Shown: positions 17,613 through 27,914, counted from the stretch's first letter. The stretch: DNA of 64,000 bases from Bacteroidota bacterium (GCA_018267725.1 JAFDXY010000006.1:1-64000); one strand, 5' to 3'. Notes: a model not told the origin generated them from the letters alone. Made by a program: numbers and translations.

Positions 17613-20495
17613 ATGCAATTTCTAAAAACGCATTTATACCGGTTTATTATATGCTTACATTGTGTATTAGCATGTTATAATGCATTGGCACAACCAAATA
17701 CAAGTATTGACCTTGAAAAATATAAATCCAAAAAGTATCAAGAAAGATTACTTCCTTCAGAAAAAACACCCGAAGGAAAAATACCTGCGGTAAAAAGATT
17801 TTTTCAAAACACATTTACACATTACAATTATTTTTTTAATGCTAATAATTTATTTAACAATATTATTAGCAAAGCAAAGTTGGTTTATAAAGATGATTAC
17901 ACACAATTACTTTCTTTTTACAATTATTCTCTTAACACAACTGTAAATAATAAAACAGATATAGATTCAATTATTTACAAAGTAAATGCAGGTATTTTAT
18001 TGCACGATTTAAGAAATGATTGGGTTGATGATTTGTATTTATTATTAGGGAAAACTTATTTGGTAAGAAAAAACTTCGATTCTGCTTTTATGGTTTTTCA
18101 ATATATAAACTACGTTTACGCACCTAAAGATGAAGGTTACGATTTACCCATAGGAAGCAATGCCAGCAACAATAACGGCGTTTTTTCAATTGCAACAACT
18201 GAAAAAAGAAGTTTAGTTACCAAACCAATTACACGCAACGAAAGTTTATTATGGCAAGTAAGAAATTTAATTGAAATGAATAAACTGCCTGAGGCATCGG
18301 GCATATTATCTATTTTAAGAATTGATCCAAAATTTCCTGCAAGATTAAAATCGAAATTAAACGAACAGTTAGCATATTTATTTTACAACCAACAGAATTA
18401 CGATAGTGCTGCACATTATTTGCAATTGGCATTACCCGAAGCTGCCGATAGAAATGAAGAAGCAAGATGGCAATTTTTAGCAGGGCAGTTATACAATTTA
18501 GCCAACAATAATAACGCTGCTATAAAAGCATTTAATAAAGCAGAACAAAAAGCTACTGACCCTTATTTAGAAGTTTTTTCAAGATTAAATGCAGTTACTG
18601 TTTTAAATAATGATAAAAAAGAAAATGCCATTGAAATTAAATTAAAAGAGTTACAACAAATGGCAAAAAAAGAAAAATACGAAACGTACAGAGATGTTAT
18701 TTATTATGTAGCTGCCTTATTTAATTTAAAACAAAACGATAAACACAATGCCATTAATAATTTATTGAAAAGCGCTGCAAACAGTAGTGTAACCAATCTT
18801 TCACAAAAACAAAAAACCTATTTATTGCTTGCAGATATTACTTACGATTCTACTTTATATGCCGATGCTTTTAGATATTATGACAGTGCAAAAACAACAG
18901 GAAATTTACCGAATGAATACAAAGAAAAATTAACAATTAGGCAACCTGCTTTAAAAATAATAAGTGCAAATATTCAATCTATTCACTTGCAAGATAGTTT
19001 GCAAACATTAGCAAAAATGAGTGATGCAGAAAGAATAGCAGCAGTAAAAAAAATATACAAACAAATTAGAAAAGCACAGGGTTTAAAAGATGATGGAACA
19101 GATTTTGGCAACACTACTGCAGTTATAGATGATGGTTCATTATTTTTTAATGCCAACAATAAAACAGGAGATTTTTATTTTAATAACGCAGCATTAAAAA
19201 CGCAGGGAATGCGAGATTTTAAAGCAAAATGGGGAAACAGACAAAATGTAGATAATTGGCAAAGGCAAGCTGCCATTCAGCAAACCAATACCAACATAAA
19301 TACTTTTAATGTTACCGATGTTGATGATGTTTCAGGCAATAACACTAAACAAGATACAAGCAAAGTTGTAACCTTTGAAGGCCTCATGCTAAATATTCCT
19401 TTAAATAAACAAAGAATAGATGCATCTAACGAAACAATTAATAAAGCATTATTTGAAAATGGAAATTTGTTTAAAGATAAATTAGATGCTTACACTTCTG
19501 CCATTAATTGTTACGAGCAATTACTTCATCGCTTTCCTTTAAGTAAATATGGAGAAGATGCTATGTTTAATTTATACTATTGTTACACACAACTTCATCA
19601 ACAAACAAAAGCAGATTCAATAAAAAAACTTATCAACCAAACTTATCCCGAAGGTCGCTATACAATAATGTTAAACGTTGGCAACACAGCTAATCAAAAA
19701 GCAACTACAGCATACGAAAACATATATAATTTATTTATTGAAGGAAAATATAATGAAGCATTAACTCAAAAAAGAATAGCAGACAATACCTTCGGCACAA
19801 ATTATTGGACGCCACAATTACTTTTTATTGAATCTATTTATTACATAAAACAAAACAAAGACAGTTTAGCCATTAATAGTTTGCAAAGTCTTATTACAAA
19901 ATATCCTACAAATGCATTGGCAACAAAAGCCAAAACAATGATAGATGTTTTAAGAAGAAGAAAAGAAATTGAAAACTATCTTACCAATTTAAACATCAAA
20001 AAAAATATTGATACCATTACTTATGTTGCACCTGCAACTACTGTTGTAAAACCTAAAATTGATACTATTACAACAACACCCGTAAATACAACGCCAACAA
20101 TAAAAAAGAACGATTATTCTTATAATGAAAGTGATAAACAATATGCAGTTATTGTATTAAATAAAGTAAGCAACATGTACAGTGTTGAAGCAAAAAATGC
20201 TTTTTTTAGATTTAACGAATTGCAATACAAAAATGCAGAACCACCAATAGATTTAATAAATATTAACGATGATATAGGTTTAATATTAGTGGGCCCGTTT
20301 AATAATGCAGCAACAGCTATTAATTATATTGATGTTGTAAAACCTATTGCAGCAACAAGAATTATATCGTGGCTAATTCCACAAAAATATTCGTACCTAA
20401 TTGTAAGCGAAAACAATTTGCAAACAATAAAATCTAAAAAAGATATTTCAACTTATTCATCATTCATTAAAGAAATCATTCCTAATAAATTTTAG
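17613..20495 (+). CDS. sprE: T9SS lipoprotein PorW/SprE-like
   Basis: A 960-residue periplasmic tetratricopeptide-repeat protein resembling SprE/PorW, needed for type IX secretion and gliding in Bacteroidota. It starts with a signal sequence whose possible lipobox is VLAC (Cys21). The family-like beginning of the mature region (NTFTHYNYFFNANNLFNNII, WVDDLYLLLGKTYLVRKNFDSA) is followed by TPR units to about residue 470, a linker, more TPR-like helices at about 610-790 and the C-terminal small alpha/beta domain (YAVIVLNKVSNMYSVEAKN..., LILVGPFNNAATAINYI). I start at the ATG at 17613, placing the signal peptide at the N-terminus. It is divergent from the AtpZ cluster, a neighbourhood also known for sprE in other Bacteroidota. 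Confidence 0.78.
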   Translation: MQFLKTHLYRFIICLHCVLACYNALAQPNTSIDLEKYKSKKYQERLLPSEKTPEGKIPAVKRFFQNTFTHYNYFFNANNLFNNIISKAKLVYKDDYTQLLSFYNYSLNTTVNNKTDIDSIIYKVNAGILLHDLRNDWVDDLYLLLGKTYLVRKNFDSAFMVFQYINYVYAPKDEGYDLPIGSNASNNNGVFSIATTEKRSLVTKPITRNESLLWQVRNLIEMNKLPEASGILSILRIDPKFPARLKSKLNEQLAYLFYNQQNYDSAAHYLQLALPEAADRNEEARWQFLAGQLYNLANNNNAAIKAFNKAEQKATDPYLEVFSRLNAVTVLNNDKKENAIEIKLKELQQMAKKEKYETYRDVIYYVAALFNLKQNDKHNAINNLLKSAANSSVTNLSQKQKTYLLLADITYDSTLYADAFRYYDSAKTTGNLPNEYKEKLTIRQPALKIISANIQSIHLQDSLQTLAKMSDAERIAAVKKIYKQIRKAQGLKDDGTDFGNTTAVIDDGSLFFNANNKTGDFYFNNAALKTQGMRDFKAKWGNRQNVDNWQRQAAIQQTNTNINTFNVTDVDDVSGNNTKQDTSKVVTFEGLMLNIPLNKQRIDASNETINKALFENGNLFKDKLDAYTSAINCYEQLLHRFPLSKYGEDAMFNLYYCYTQLHQQTKADSIKKLINQTYPEGRYTIMLNVGNTANQKATTAYENIYNLFIEGKYNEALTQKRIADNTFGTNYWTPQLLFIESIYYIKQNKDSLAINSLQSLITKYPTNALATKAKTMIDVLRRRKEIENYLTNLNIKKNIDTITYVAPATTVVKPKIDTITTTPVNTTPTIKKNDYSYNESDKQYAVIVLNKVSNMYSVEAKNAFFRFNELQYKNAEPPIDLININDDIGLILVGPFNNAATAINYIDVVKPIAATRIISWLIPQKYSYLIVSENNLQTIKSKKDISTYSSFIKEIIPNKF

Positions 20496-20504
20496 TAAGT
20501 CCTA

Positions 20505-20512
20505 TAATTTTG
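20505..20512 (+). promoter_or_regulatory. Candidate PBP1A promoter, -7 box
   Basis: TAATTTTG, an exact TAnnTTTG match, lies only 4 bp ahead of the PBP1A start codon. If active, the transcript would begin at or within a few bases of the ATG and be practically leaderless. A chance match in AT-rich sequence cannot be ruled out, and sprE ends just 21 bp upstream so the gene may simply be read through. Confidence 0.25.
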
Positions 20513-20516
20513 CACC

Positions 20517-22952
20517 ATGTCTAAAGCAGTAAAAATATTTTGGAGAGTTTTTTTTATAAGCATTGCATCATTCATTCTTTTCTTGCTTTTATGTAATTGG
20601 GGTGTATTTGGCGAAATGCCATCAATAGAAGATATACAAAATCCGTCTGCATCTTTATCAAGCCAAGTGTATGCACAAGATGGAACTTTAATGGGAAAAT
20701 ATTATTTGGAAGACCGCGTAAATGTTGAGTATAAAGATATTAGCAAACATGTTATTAATGCACTCGTTGCTACCGAAGATGAACGTTTTTACGAACACAG
20801 CGGAATTGATTTACGCTCTTTACTTCGTGCAGTAAAAGGTTTAGGAAGAGATGGTGGGGCCAGCACCATAACCATGCAAACTGCAAAAAATTTATTTACA
20901 GATTATAAAAGAAATACATTTGTTCGTACCATACAAAAATTTAAAGAAGCCATTATTGCTATTAAATTAGAAAGAAACTTTACAAAAAATGAAATCATTA
21001 CACTTTATTTAAACACCGTTCCATTTGGAGATAATGTTTACGGCATTCGCAATGCAGCAAAAACTTTCTTTCAAAAAGAACCCGATAGATTAAATGTTGA
21101 AGAAGCAGCAGTATTAATTGGTATGCTAAAAGCATCGTACACATACAATCCAAGAGTAAATCCTAAAAAAGCATTAGATAGAAGAAACACCGTATTAGAC
21201 CAAATGGTTCGTAATAATTTTTTAAGTGCCGATGAAGCAGCCAAATTAAAAATTAAACCTATTGAACTTAATTATAAAAAGTTAGATGAAACAACTGGTT
21301 TAGGCCCATACTTTAGAATGGTGTTAGGAGAAGAAATGAAAAAATGGTGTAAAGAACATAAAAAAAGTAACGGAGATAATTATGATTTATATAGAGATGG
21401 TTTAAAACTATACACAACCATTAATCCTAAAATGCAATTTTATGCAGAAGAAGCAGTAGCCAAACACATGAGCTATATGCAACAACTGCTAAACAAACAA
21501 GATAATATAAAAAAAGGAACTGTTTGGAAAGGATACGAAAATGTAATTGAAGCAGCCATTAAAAGTAGCGACCGTTGGCGTAATGCAAAAAAAGATGGAA
21601 TGAGTGAAAGCGATATTCGCGGAACATTCAACATTCCAACACATATGAAAATTTTTGCATGGAATAATAACCGTGAAAAAGATACGGTAATGACACCTTA
21701 TGATTCTATAAAATACAGCAGACAAATGATGCAAGCAGGTTTTATGGCTATGGATCCTTTAAGTGGAGAAGTAAGAGCATGGGTTGGCGGTATTGATTTT
21801 AAAACTTATAAATATGATCACGTTAATTACAATACCAAACGCCAAGTGGGCAGCACCATTAAACCATTACTATATAGTTTAGCTATAGATGAAGCAGGCT
21901 TTACACCCAACACAATTGTAGAAGATGTGCAACAAAGTTTTGGAGCTTATGGCATGGTGCCGGCAACAAGTAGAAGTTGCTCTGGTGTAAGTATGCCAAT
22001 GGTTGAAGCCCTTACCTACTCTCGCAACTGTGCTACTGCATACATTATGAAACAGTTAGATGGAAAAGGAAACAACGCCGCTAAACGCTTTGTAGATTTT
22101 CTTAAAAACAAATGTGCTTTACAAACTAAAATAGAACCCAATCCATCTATTGCTATTGGTGCATGTGAAATTTCTTTATATGAAATGATGCAAGCTTACA
22201 CTATGTTTCCTGGAAGAGGTTTTAATGTTAAGCCTTTATTTCTTACAAGAATTGAAGATAAAAACGGAAACGTTTTAGAAAATTTTGCTCCGCAGAGAAA
22301 AGAAGTAATTAGCGATGTAAGTGCATACTCGGTAATTAAAATGATGCAAGAAGTTACGGCACGTGGTACTGCAAGAAGAATTTGGGATTATGGTGTGCAA
22401 GGTGCTATTGCAGGCAAAACAGGTACAACCAACGATAATGCTGATGCATGGTTTATGGGTTATACTCCGCAATTGTTAGGTGGTGTTTGGGTTGGTTGCG
22501 ATGATAGATTTATTCGCTTTAACAGCGAAGATTATCAAGGGCAAGGTGCAAGAGCTGCTATGCCTATTTGGGGTTATTTCTATGCAAAAGTTTTACAAGA
22601 TCCTAACCTTTTAGGTATTGACCCCAAAGCACAATTTGTAAAACCAGATGTAATGCAAAACGATTTAAATTTTGATTTCATAAACGGAACACAACCGCCT
22701 CCTGTTGGTCCCGGAGATGAAGATATGGGCAACGGAACTTCAAAAGATTATTTACCGGGTAATATAAAAACAGAAGATTTAGCACCCGAATCAACTTTAC
22801 CTGCTAACCCTGTTAATGATGCTAAGAAAAATAATTTACCAATCGATAATAAACCTAAACAAAATAAACCACCTGCAACGCCACCGCCCGCCAATAAACC
22901 TAATGAACAACCTAAAGCCATTATGCCTAAAAAAACAACCAGAACTAAATAA
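20517..22952 (+). CDS. mrcA: Class A penicillin-binding protein 1A
   Basis: Bifunctional peptidoglycan synthase of 811 residues anchored by one N-terminal membrane helix (about 9-27). The GT51 glycosyltransferase domain has ATEDERFYEHSG (catalytic Glu87) and GASTITMQTAKNL; the transpeptidase domain has the acylated Ser446 in GSTIKP, the SxN motif SRN (502-504) and KTGTT. The C-terminal 90 residues are Pro/Lys/Asn-rich and probably disordered. Length and domain order are normal. It follows sprE by 21 bp on the same strand. The symbol follows E. coli usage; ponA is the equivalent name elsewhere. Confidence 0.95.
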   Translation: MSKAVKIFWRVFFISIASFILFLLLCNWGVFGEMPSIEDIQNPSASLSSQVYAQDGTLMGKYYLEDRVNVEYKDISKHVINALVATEDERFYEHSGIDLRSLLRAVKGLGRDGGASTITMQTAKNLFTDYKRNTFVRTIQKFKEAIIAIKLERNFTKNEIITLYLNTVPFGDNVYGIRNAAKTFFQKEPDRLNVEEAAVLIGMLKASYTYNPRVNPKKALDRRNTVLDQMVRNNFLSADEAAKLKIKPIELNYKKLDETTGLGPYFRMVLGEEMKKWCKEHKKSNGDNYDLYRDGLKLYTTINPKMQFYAEEAVAKHMSYMQQLLNKQDNIKKGTVWKGYENVIEAAIKSSDRWRNAKKDGMSESDIRGTFNIPTHMKIFAWNNNREKDTVMTPYDSIKYSRQMMQAGFMAMDPLSGEVRAWVGGIDFKTYKYDHVNYNTKRQVGSTIKPLLYSLAIDEAGFTPNTIVEDVQQSFGAYGMVPATSRSCSGVSMPMVEALTYSRNCATAYIMKQLDGKGNNAAKRFVDFLKNKCALQTKIEPNPSIAIGACEISLYEMMQAYTMFPGRGFNVKPLFLTRIEDKNGNVLENFAPQRKEVISDVSAYSVIKMMQEVTARGTARRIWDYGVQGAIAGKTGTTNDNADAWFMGYTPQLLGGVWVGCDDRFIRFNSEDYQGQGARAAMPIWGYFYAKVLQDPNLLGIDPKAQFVKPDVMQNDLNFDFINGTQPPPVGPGDEDMGNGTSKDYLPGNIKTEDLAPESTLPANPVNDAKKNNLPIDNKPKQNKPPATPPPANKPNEQPKAIMPKKTTRTK

Positions 22953-22973
22953 TTATAACATTAAATTATTTAG
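22945..22973 (+). terminator. AT-rich hairpin at the end of PBP1A
   Basis: Perfect 10-bp inverted repeat ctaaataatt / aattatttag with a 9-base loop, overlapping the PBP1A stop codon and lying between convergent genes. The stem has only two G:C pairs and no long U tract follows, so it is a weak terminator candidate. Confidence 0.25.
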
Positions 22974-23012
22974 TAAAAAGAATAATTAAAATAGAATTAA
23001 TGTAACAAACAA

Positions 23013-24869
23013 TTACAATTGCTTTCCTTTTAAAGCCGCTCCTACTGCGGCATCCATAGCACGTTCGGCAAATGGTCGGGTTATTTCATTTAATTCTTCT
23101 GTTTTAGTTTGAATTAAATTTTTATCATCCATAGTTATGGCTAATTGTAAAGCCTGCATAGCTGCTGCTGTTGCAAGCATTTCATCTTTAGTTATTAAAG
23201 TAGTATTCTTAGTTAAAAAATTTTCTGTGGTTGAAAGTATTTGTTCTCCTTCTGTTTTAGCTTCTACCAATGCACGGGTAGCAATATCATCTTTTGCATG
23301 TGTAATACTTTCTAACAACATTTTTTCTACATCATCATCCGTTAAACCATACTGAGGTTTTACTTCAATACTTTGTTCAACACCGCTTCTTAATTCTTTT
23401 GCTTTTACCATTAAAATACCATCAGCATTAATTAAAAAACTTACTTCAACTTTTGGTAATCCCGCAGGCATTCCCGGTATATTGGTTAAATTAAATTCGG
23501 CAAGTTTTCTGTTATCTTTTACCAAATCTCTTTCACCTTGATAAACTGAAATTCGCATACTTCCTTGCCCGTCTTTTTGTGTAGTATATTGCCTTCCAGC
23601 TTTTGAAGGAATTTTAGAATTACGTGGAATTAACACATCCATTAAACCGCCCATTGTTTCAATTCCTAAACTTAACGGCGTAATATCTAATAACAAAAAT
23701 TCTTTATTATTTCCTGCCAATATATCTGCCTGAACTGCTGCACCCAAAGCAACTACTTCATCTGGATTAACAGAATCATTTACTTCTTTTCCAAAAAAAT
23801 TACTTACACTTTGTTTTACCAACGGCACACGTGTACTACCTCCTACCATTACAACGGTTTCAACATCTGTTGGTTGCAAGCCTGCATCTTTCAAAGCATT
23901 TTTACAACATTGCAAAGTTTGTTCAATAAAAGGTTCAATTAATGCTTCAAATTTTTGTTTGGTAATTGAAAGATTATTTTTATTGAATGATGTTGTAAAA
24001 TCATTATTAAAACTTAAATGTTTTTTAGCTTCTTCTGCTTTTAAACGCAAAGTTTGTTTTATTGAATTATTGTTGTTTAAATCTTCATCATTAATTGATA
24101 ATTCTTCCATCCAATATTTTACAATGGCATGGTCAAAATCATCTCCACCTAAATAAGTATTGCCATTGGTGCTTAACACTTCAAAAATTCCGTTATCTAT
24201 TTTAAGTATAGAAATATCAAAAGTTCCGCCGCCTAAATCATATACAGCAATTATTTTTTCTGTTTCTTTTTCTAAACCTAAACCATAAGCTAATGCTGCA
24301 GCAGTAGGCTCGTTCACAATGCGTAAAACATCTAAACCTGCTAATTTACCGGCATCTCTTGTAGCTTGGCGTTGAGCATCGTTAAAATAAGCCGGCACGG
24401 TTATAACGGCTTTGGTAACAGGTGTTTTTAAAATATGTTCGGCTTTTGCTTTTAATTCTTTTAATATGAAAGATGACAATTCAATAGGCGAATAGAATTT
24501 ATTGCCTACTTGTACTTTCACTAATTTTTCATCATCATTATCAATTATTTTATACGTGAAAAAAGAAGCACTTTGTTTAAGGTCGTTATAACTTTTACCC
24601 ATTAAACGTTTGGCAGAAAAAATAGTGTTTTGCGGTTCGGTTTCTAAATAATTTTTTGCTTCTTCGCCAACTGTAATATTTGCTGCATCATTAAAATGAA
24701 TAACACTTGGCACAAGGCTGCTGCTGTTATGTTCTTTTAATGCAATAGGTTTTTTAGATTCAGGATGAATAATTGCCACCAAACTATTAGTTGTACCTAA
24801 ATCAATACCCACAATCATTTCGGCTTGTTGTAAGCTTCCTGTTGCTATATTAATACCAATTTTTGCCAC
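23013..24869 (-). CDS. hscA: Fe-S assembly chaperone HscA (Hsp70 family)
   Basis: Hsp70 ATPase specialised for iron-sulphur cluster transfer from the scaffold protein. The 618 residues include the N-terminal extension INIATGSLQQAE before IVGIDLGTTNSLVA (phosphate-1 loop), YDLGGGTFDISIL, and VVMVGGSTRVPLVK, then the substrate-binding domain with LLLDITPLSLGIETMGG. Shorter than DnaK (about 640) and without its glycine-rich C-terminus; the N-terminal extension is the HscA mark. No iscU, iscS or hscB is adjacent. DnaK is the main alternative but fits the N-terminus less well. Confidence 0.88.
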   Translation of the reverse strand: MAKIGINIATGSLQQAEMIVGIDLGTTNSLVAIIHPESKKPIALKEHNSSSLVPSVIHFNDAANITVGEEAKNYLETEPQNTIFSAKRLMGKSYNDLKQSASFFTYKIIDNDDEKLVKVQVGNKFYSPIELSSFILKELKAKAEHILKTPVTKAVITVPAYFNDAQRQATRDAGKLAGLDVLRIVNEPTAAALAYGLGLEKETEKIIAVYDLGGGTFDISILKIDNGIFEVLSTNGNTYLGGDDFDHAIVKYWMEELSINDEDLNNNNSIKQTLRLKAEEAKKHLSFNNDFTTSFNKNNLSITKQKFEALIEPFIEQTLQCCKNALKDAGLQPTDVETVVMVGGSTRVPLVKQSVSNFFGKEVNDSVNPDEVVALGAAVQADILAGNNKEFLLLDITPLSLGIETMGGLMDVLIPRNSKIPSKAGRQYTTQKDGQGSMRISVYQGERDLVKDNRKLAEFNLTNIPGMPAGLPKVEVSFLINADGILMVKAKELRSGVEQSIEVKPQYGLTDDDVEKMLLESITHAKDDIATRALVEAKTEGEQILSTTENFLTKNTTLITKDEMLATAAAMQALQLAITMDDKNLIQTKTEELNEITRPFAERAMDAAVGAALKGKQL

Positions 24870-24918
24870 GCTATTTTCAATTAAAAATTAATAATGAAGA
24901 ATTAAGAAATTAAAGTTG

Positions 24919-24926
24919 CAAAAATA
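24919..24926 (-). promoter_or_regulatory. Candidate hscA promoter, -7 box
   Basis: Read on the minus strand the sequence is TATTTTTG, matching TAnnTTTG, 49 bp ahead of the hscA start codon. It lies in an AT-rich intergenic run where chance matches are likely, and no convincing -33 element is seen. Confidence 0.25.
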
Positions 24927-25029
24927 GAAGTTTGCAAGTATAAGCAGTTGCGAAAGAAGAAACTAACTAAAAGCTTATAATAATTTTTTTTTAAAAAAAA
25001 GGAGTATATATTCACAAAAAATAAATATC

Positions 25030-25437
25030 ATGAAAAAATCATTGATTACTTTTTTAACTATCATCTCCTTAATACAATTTTCTTCTTGCAAACAAAAATC
25101 TTCTTTAGATGATTTGGCTGAAAGAATGTCTAAATCTGAAAAGGTTAAAGAGTTTGTTGGTTATACAATCACCATGGCAAAAGATATTGCCAATTTAAAA
25201 AAGGATTCTTCATTTAATAATCATACTAAAAATTTAGACTCATTGCAAAAAAACGATTCGATGTTTAAAGTATTGATGCAGTCAGATGAATATCGCCAAA
25301 ACGCAATCAAGATGGCAATGGAAATACAAGAAGTAAATAAATTATTTCCTGAATTGGCAAAGCTTACCCAAGAAGAAAAAACAAAAGTATTTCAAAAAGT
25401 CAGTGCTTTAGTAGTTAGCAAACAATCCATAAATTAA
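25030..25437 (+). CDS. Small predicted lipoprotein
   Basis: 135 residues with a lipoprotein signal ending FSSC (Cys21 of MKKSLITFLTIISLIQFSSC...). The remainder is Lys/Glu/Ser-rich and helical (DDLAERMSKSEKVKEF, QEVNKLFPELAKLTQEEKT) with no recognisable domain. The run ggagtatata ahead of the start is one of the few Shine-Dalgarno-like sequences in the window. It is probably exported; function unknown. Its stop overlaps that of the convergent RDD gene by 4 bp. Confidence 0.6.
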   Translation: MKKSLITFLTIISLIQFSSCKQKSSLDDLAERMSKSEKVKEFVGYTITMAKDIANLKKDSSFNNHTKNLDSLQKNDSMFKVLMQSDEYRQNAIKMAMEIQEVNKLFPELAKLTQEEKTKVFQKVSALVVSKQSIN

Positions 25438-25820
25438 ATTTCTACCACTTCCGTTTTGCTTACATAATCGTGTAAAGGCTTGCCTAAAAATGGAATAAAA
25501 AACATATCTACAATCGTTAGCCTTATTAAACTTCTTATAAAAATTTTTACTATTCCCGCTTTCTTTCCTTGTGTAGTAACTACTTTGCTGTAACTCAATA
25601 ATTTTCCCACTGTTCTTCCCGAAAAACTTTCCAATAAAAAATAATACACAAACAAAGCAGCAAAAAATACATAACCAAAATTTATAAATTTTACGCCGTA
25701 ATAAAATACATACCATTGCCTTATTTTATATACTGCATAAGCAATAGCAAATACAACCAAAGTATCAACAATAAAATTTAAAATTCTGGTACCGGTTCCA
25801 ACAATACGCATACTATACAA
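25434..25820 (-). CDS. RDD family membrane protein
   Basis: 128 residues. The N-terminal RILNFIVDTLVVF matches the RDD-family entry helix (Arg and Asp of the name are present), followed by a second helix (FINFGYVFFAALFVYYFLL), the conserved GRTVGKLLSYSKVVTTQGKKAG and a third helix region (FIRSLIRLTIVDMFFIPF). RDD proteins are small inner-membrane proteins, some acting as ion exchangers; the substrate here is unknown. A start at the ATG at 25811 (MRIVGTGTR) is equally possible. Confidence 0.8.
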   Translation of the reverse strand: MYSMRIVGTGTRILNFIVDTLVVFAIAYAVYKIRQWYVFYYGVKFINFGYVFFAALFVYYFLLESFSGRTVGKLLSYSKVVTTQGKKAGIVKIFIRSLIRLTIVDMFFIPFLGKPLHDYVSKTEVVEI

Positions 25821-25828
25821 TTTAGAAT

Positions 25829-25836
25829 TAGTTTTG
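25829..25836 (+). promoter_or_regulatory. Candidate tyrS promoter, -7 box
   Basis: TAGTTTTG matches TAnnTTTG and lies 17 bp ahead of the tyrS start, giving a predicted leader of about 10 bases. It overlaps the upstream region of the divergent RDD gene. No -33 element at the expected distance was recognised. Confidence 0.35.
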
Positions 25837-25853
25837 CTGCAAAATTCAGGTAA

Positions 25854-27137
25854 ATGAATCTAATTGAAGAATTAAAATGGAGAGGCCTTATTCAAGATAT
25901 AATGCCGGGTACCGAAGAACAGTTAAATAAAGAAATGACAAGTGCCTACATTGGCTTTGACCCCACCGCCGATAGTTTGCATATTGGTAGTTTAGTTCCT
26001 ATTTTGTTGTTAGTGCATTTGCAACGTACAGGTCACAAACCTTATGCATTGGTGGGTGGTGCAACAGGTATGATTGGTGACCCAAGTTTTAAAAGTGAAG
26101 AAAGAAAATTATTAAGTGAAGATGTATTGCAACATAATTTAAACGGTATAAAAAAACAGTTAGAAAAATTTTTAGATTTTGATACCGCAAAACCCAATGC
26201 AGCCGTAATGGTAAATAATTACGATTGGTTTAAAGATTTTTCTTTTTTAAATTTTATACGAGATGTGGGCAAACACATAACCGTTAATTATATGATGAGT
26301 AAAGACAGTGTGAAGAAAAGATTGGAAGGCGATAATGGAATGAGTTTTACCGAATTTACCTATCAACTTATTCAAGGCTACGATTTTTATTGGTTATACG
26401 AAAACAAAAATTGCAAACTGCAAATGGGCGGCAGCGACCAATGGGGAAATATTGTAACCGGAACAGAATTAATAAGAAGAAAAGCAGGTGGAGAAGCTTT
26501 TGCATTTACTTGCCCTTTAGTAAAAAAATCTGATGGCGGAAAATTTGGTAAAACTGAAAAAGGTAATGTGTGGTTAGATGCCAACAAAACATCGCCCTAC
26601 CAATTTTATCAGTTTTGGTTAAATGCCGGAGATGAAGATGCCAAACAATGGATTAAATTTTTTACATTATTACCCAAAACCGAAATAGACAGTTTAATTA
26701 CCGAACATGCAACTGCACCACATTTGCGTTTATTACAAAAACGTTTGGCACAAGAAGTAACCACATTTGTACATAGCAAAGAAGATTATGAATTTGCAGT
26801 AAAAGCATCTGAAATATTATTTAGTAACGATACTGCCGAAATATTACAATCGTTAAACGAAACACAATTATTGCAAGTATTAGATGGTGTACCAACTGTT
26901 GAAGTAAACAAGCAACAAATAGAAGAAGGTTATGATTTAATAAGTTTTCTATCAGACACAAAAATATTTCCAAGCAAAAGCGAAGCAAAAAAAATGCTGC
27001 AAGGCGGTGGCATTTCTATTAATAAAATAAAAGTAGAAAGTGGGAAATTGAAAGTAAGTAATGAAGATTTATTGCAAGAAAAATATATACTTGTTCAAAA
27101 AGGAAAGAAAAATTATTACTTAATAAAAACTAACTAA
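25854..27137 (+). CDS. tyrS: Tyrosyl-tRNA synthetase
   Basis: Class I aminoacyl-tRNA synthetase charging tRNA-Tyr, 427 residues. The HIGH-like motif is HIGSLVP near residue 43, tyrosine recognition includes [13 protein letters not shown] and [11 protein letters not shown], and the KMSKS-like loop is KFGKTEKG. The C-terminus carries the S4-like RNA-binding domain ([25 protein letters not shown]...[15 protein letters not shown]). Standard for bacterial TyrRS. The next gene begins 1 bp after its stop. Confidence 0.97.
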   Translation: MNLIEELKWRGLIQDIMPGTEEQLNKEMTSAYIGFDPTADSLHIGSLVPILLLVHLQRTGHKPYALVGGATGMIGDPSFKSEERKLLSEDVLQHNLNGIKKQLEKFLDFDTAKPNAAVMVNNYDWFKDFSFLNFIRDVGKHITVNYMMSKDSVKKRLEGDNGMSFTEFTYQLIQGYDFYWLYENKNCKLQMGGSDQWGNIVTGTELIRRKAGGEAFAFTCPLVKKSDGGKFGKTEKGNVWLDANKTSPYQFYQFWLNAGDEDAKQWIKFFTLLPKTEIDSLITEHATAPHLRLLQKRLAQEVTTFVHSKEDYEFAVKASEILFSNDTAEILQSLNETQLLQVLDGVPTVEVNKQQIEEGYDLISFLSDTKIFPSKSEAKKMLQGGGISINKIKVESGKLKVSNEDLLQEKYILVQKGKKNYYLIKTN

Positions 27138-27138
27138 T

Positions 27139-27675
27139 ATGCAATTAGCACAAGGTTTTTTAACAGATATTATTAAAACGTTTAAAGCATACAAAGGTTT
27201 TGGCGATAAAACTTTTGAGCAATTAGAAGAAAAAGATTTTTTCTTTCAACCATCTTCAGAAAGCAACAATATTGCCATTATAATACAACACATGCATGGT
27301 AATATGTTAAGCAGATGGACAAATTTTTTAACCGAAGATGGTGAAAAAGAATGGCGAAAAAGAGATAAAGAATTTGAACATAGCACACATACAAAAAATT
27401 CTTTAATTAATTTATGGAGTGAAGGTTGGCTTTGCTTTATAAATGCTTTAGAAACTTTGCAAGAAGAAGATTTATTAAAAACAATTACCATTCGTACAGA
27501 GCCTTTGTTAGTGTATAATGCTATATTGAGACAGTTGGCACATTACGCTTATCATGTAGGGCAAATTGTTTATTTAGGTACAGTTACCAAAAATAAAGAT
27601 TGGAAAAGTTTAAGTATTCCCAAAGGCGGTAGCAGTGCATATTTAGAAACTGTTAAGCAATCTCAACCCAAATAA
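27139..27675 (+). CDS. DinB-superfamily protein (DUF1572-like)
   Basis: 178-residue four-helix-bundle protein related to DinB/YfiT metal-dependent hydrolases and specifically to the DUF1572 group. His residues at metal-ligand positions appear in IIQHMHGNML (first helix pair) and HYAYHVGQIVYLG (third helix). Members act as thiol transferases or are uncharacterised. It starts 1 bp after tyrS, so it is probably cotranscribed with it. Confidence 0.75.
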   Translation: MQLAQGFLTDIIKTFKAYKGFGDKTFEQLEEKDFFFQPSSESNNIAIIIQHMHGNMLSRWTNFLTEDGEKEWRKRDKEFEHSTHTKNSLINLWSEGWLCFINALETLQEEDLLKTITIRTEPLLVYNAILRQLAHYAYHVGQIVYLGTVTKNKDWKSLSIPKGGSSAYLETVKQSQPK

Positions 27676-27914
27676 ATTGTTGTTGTAAAACACATAAATA
27701 GTTTGGTATTGTATTTGAATTAAAGAGCTTAACCTTTATTTTTACTCATATAACATAAAGCCACGCTGCCCTGAAACTTAAGGATAAAATATTACACAGA
27801 AATTCTTATATAGCTATTGGGGCTATATTCATTTTTTGCATTGTAAAATTTACACCTTTATTACCAACACCATCTCGCAATGTTTTTGCCATATTAATCT
27901 TAATATTAGCTGCA

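Noticed and set aside
24879..24915. aattaaaaatta / gaattaagaaatta repeats ahead of hscA
   Set aside because: Simple AT-rich sequence expected in this genome; no fixed unit or spacing, so neither a CRISPR nor a defined repeat.
27033..27075. [13 protein letters not shown] segment in TyrS as a repeat insertion
   Set aside because: The wording resembles translated Bacteroidota direct repeats, but the S4 domain aligns through it without a length change, so no insertion is claimed.
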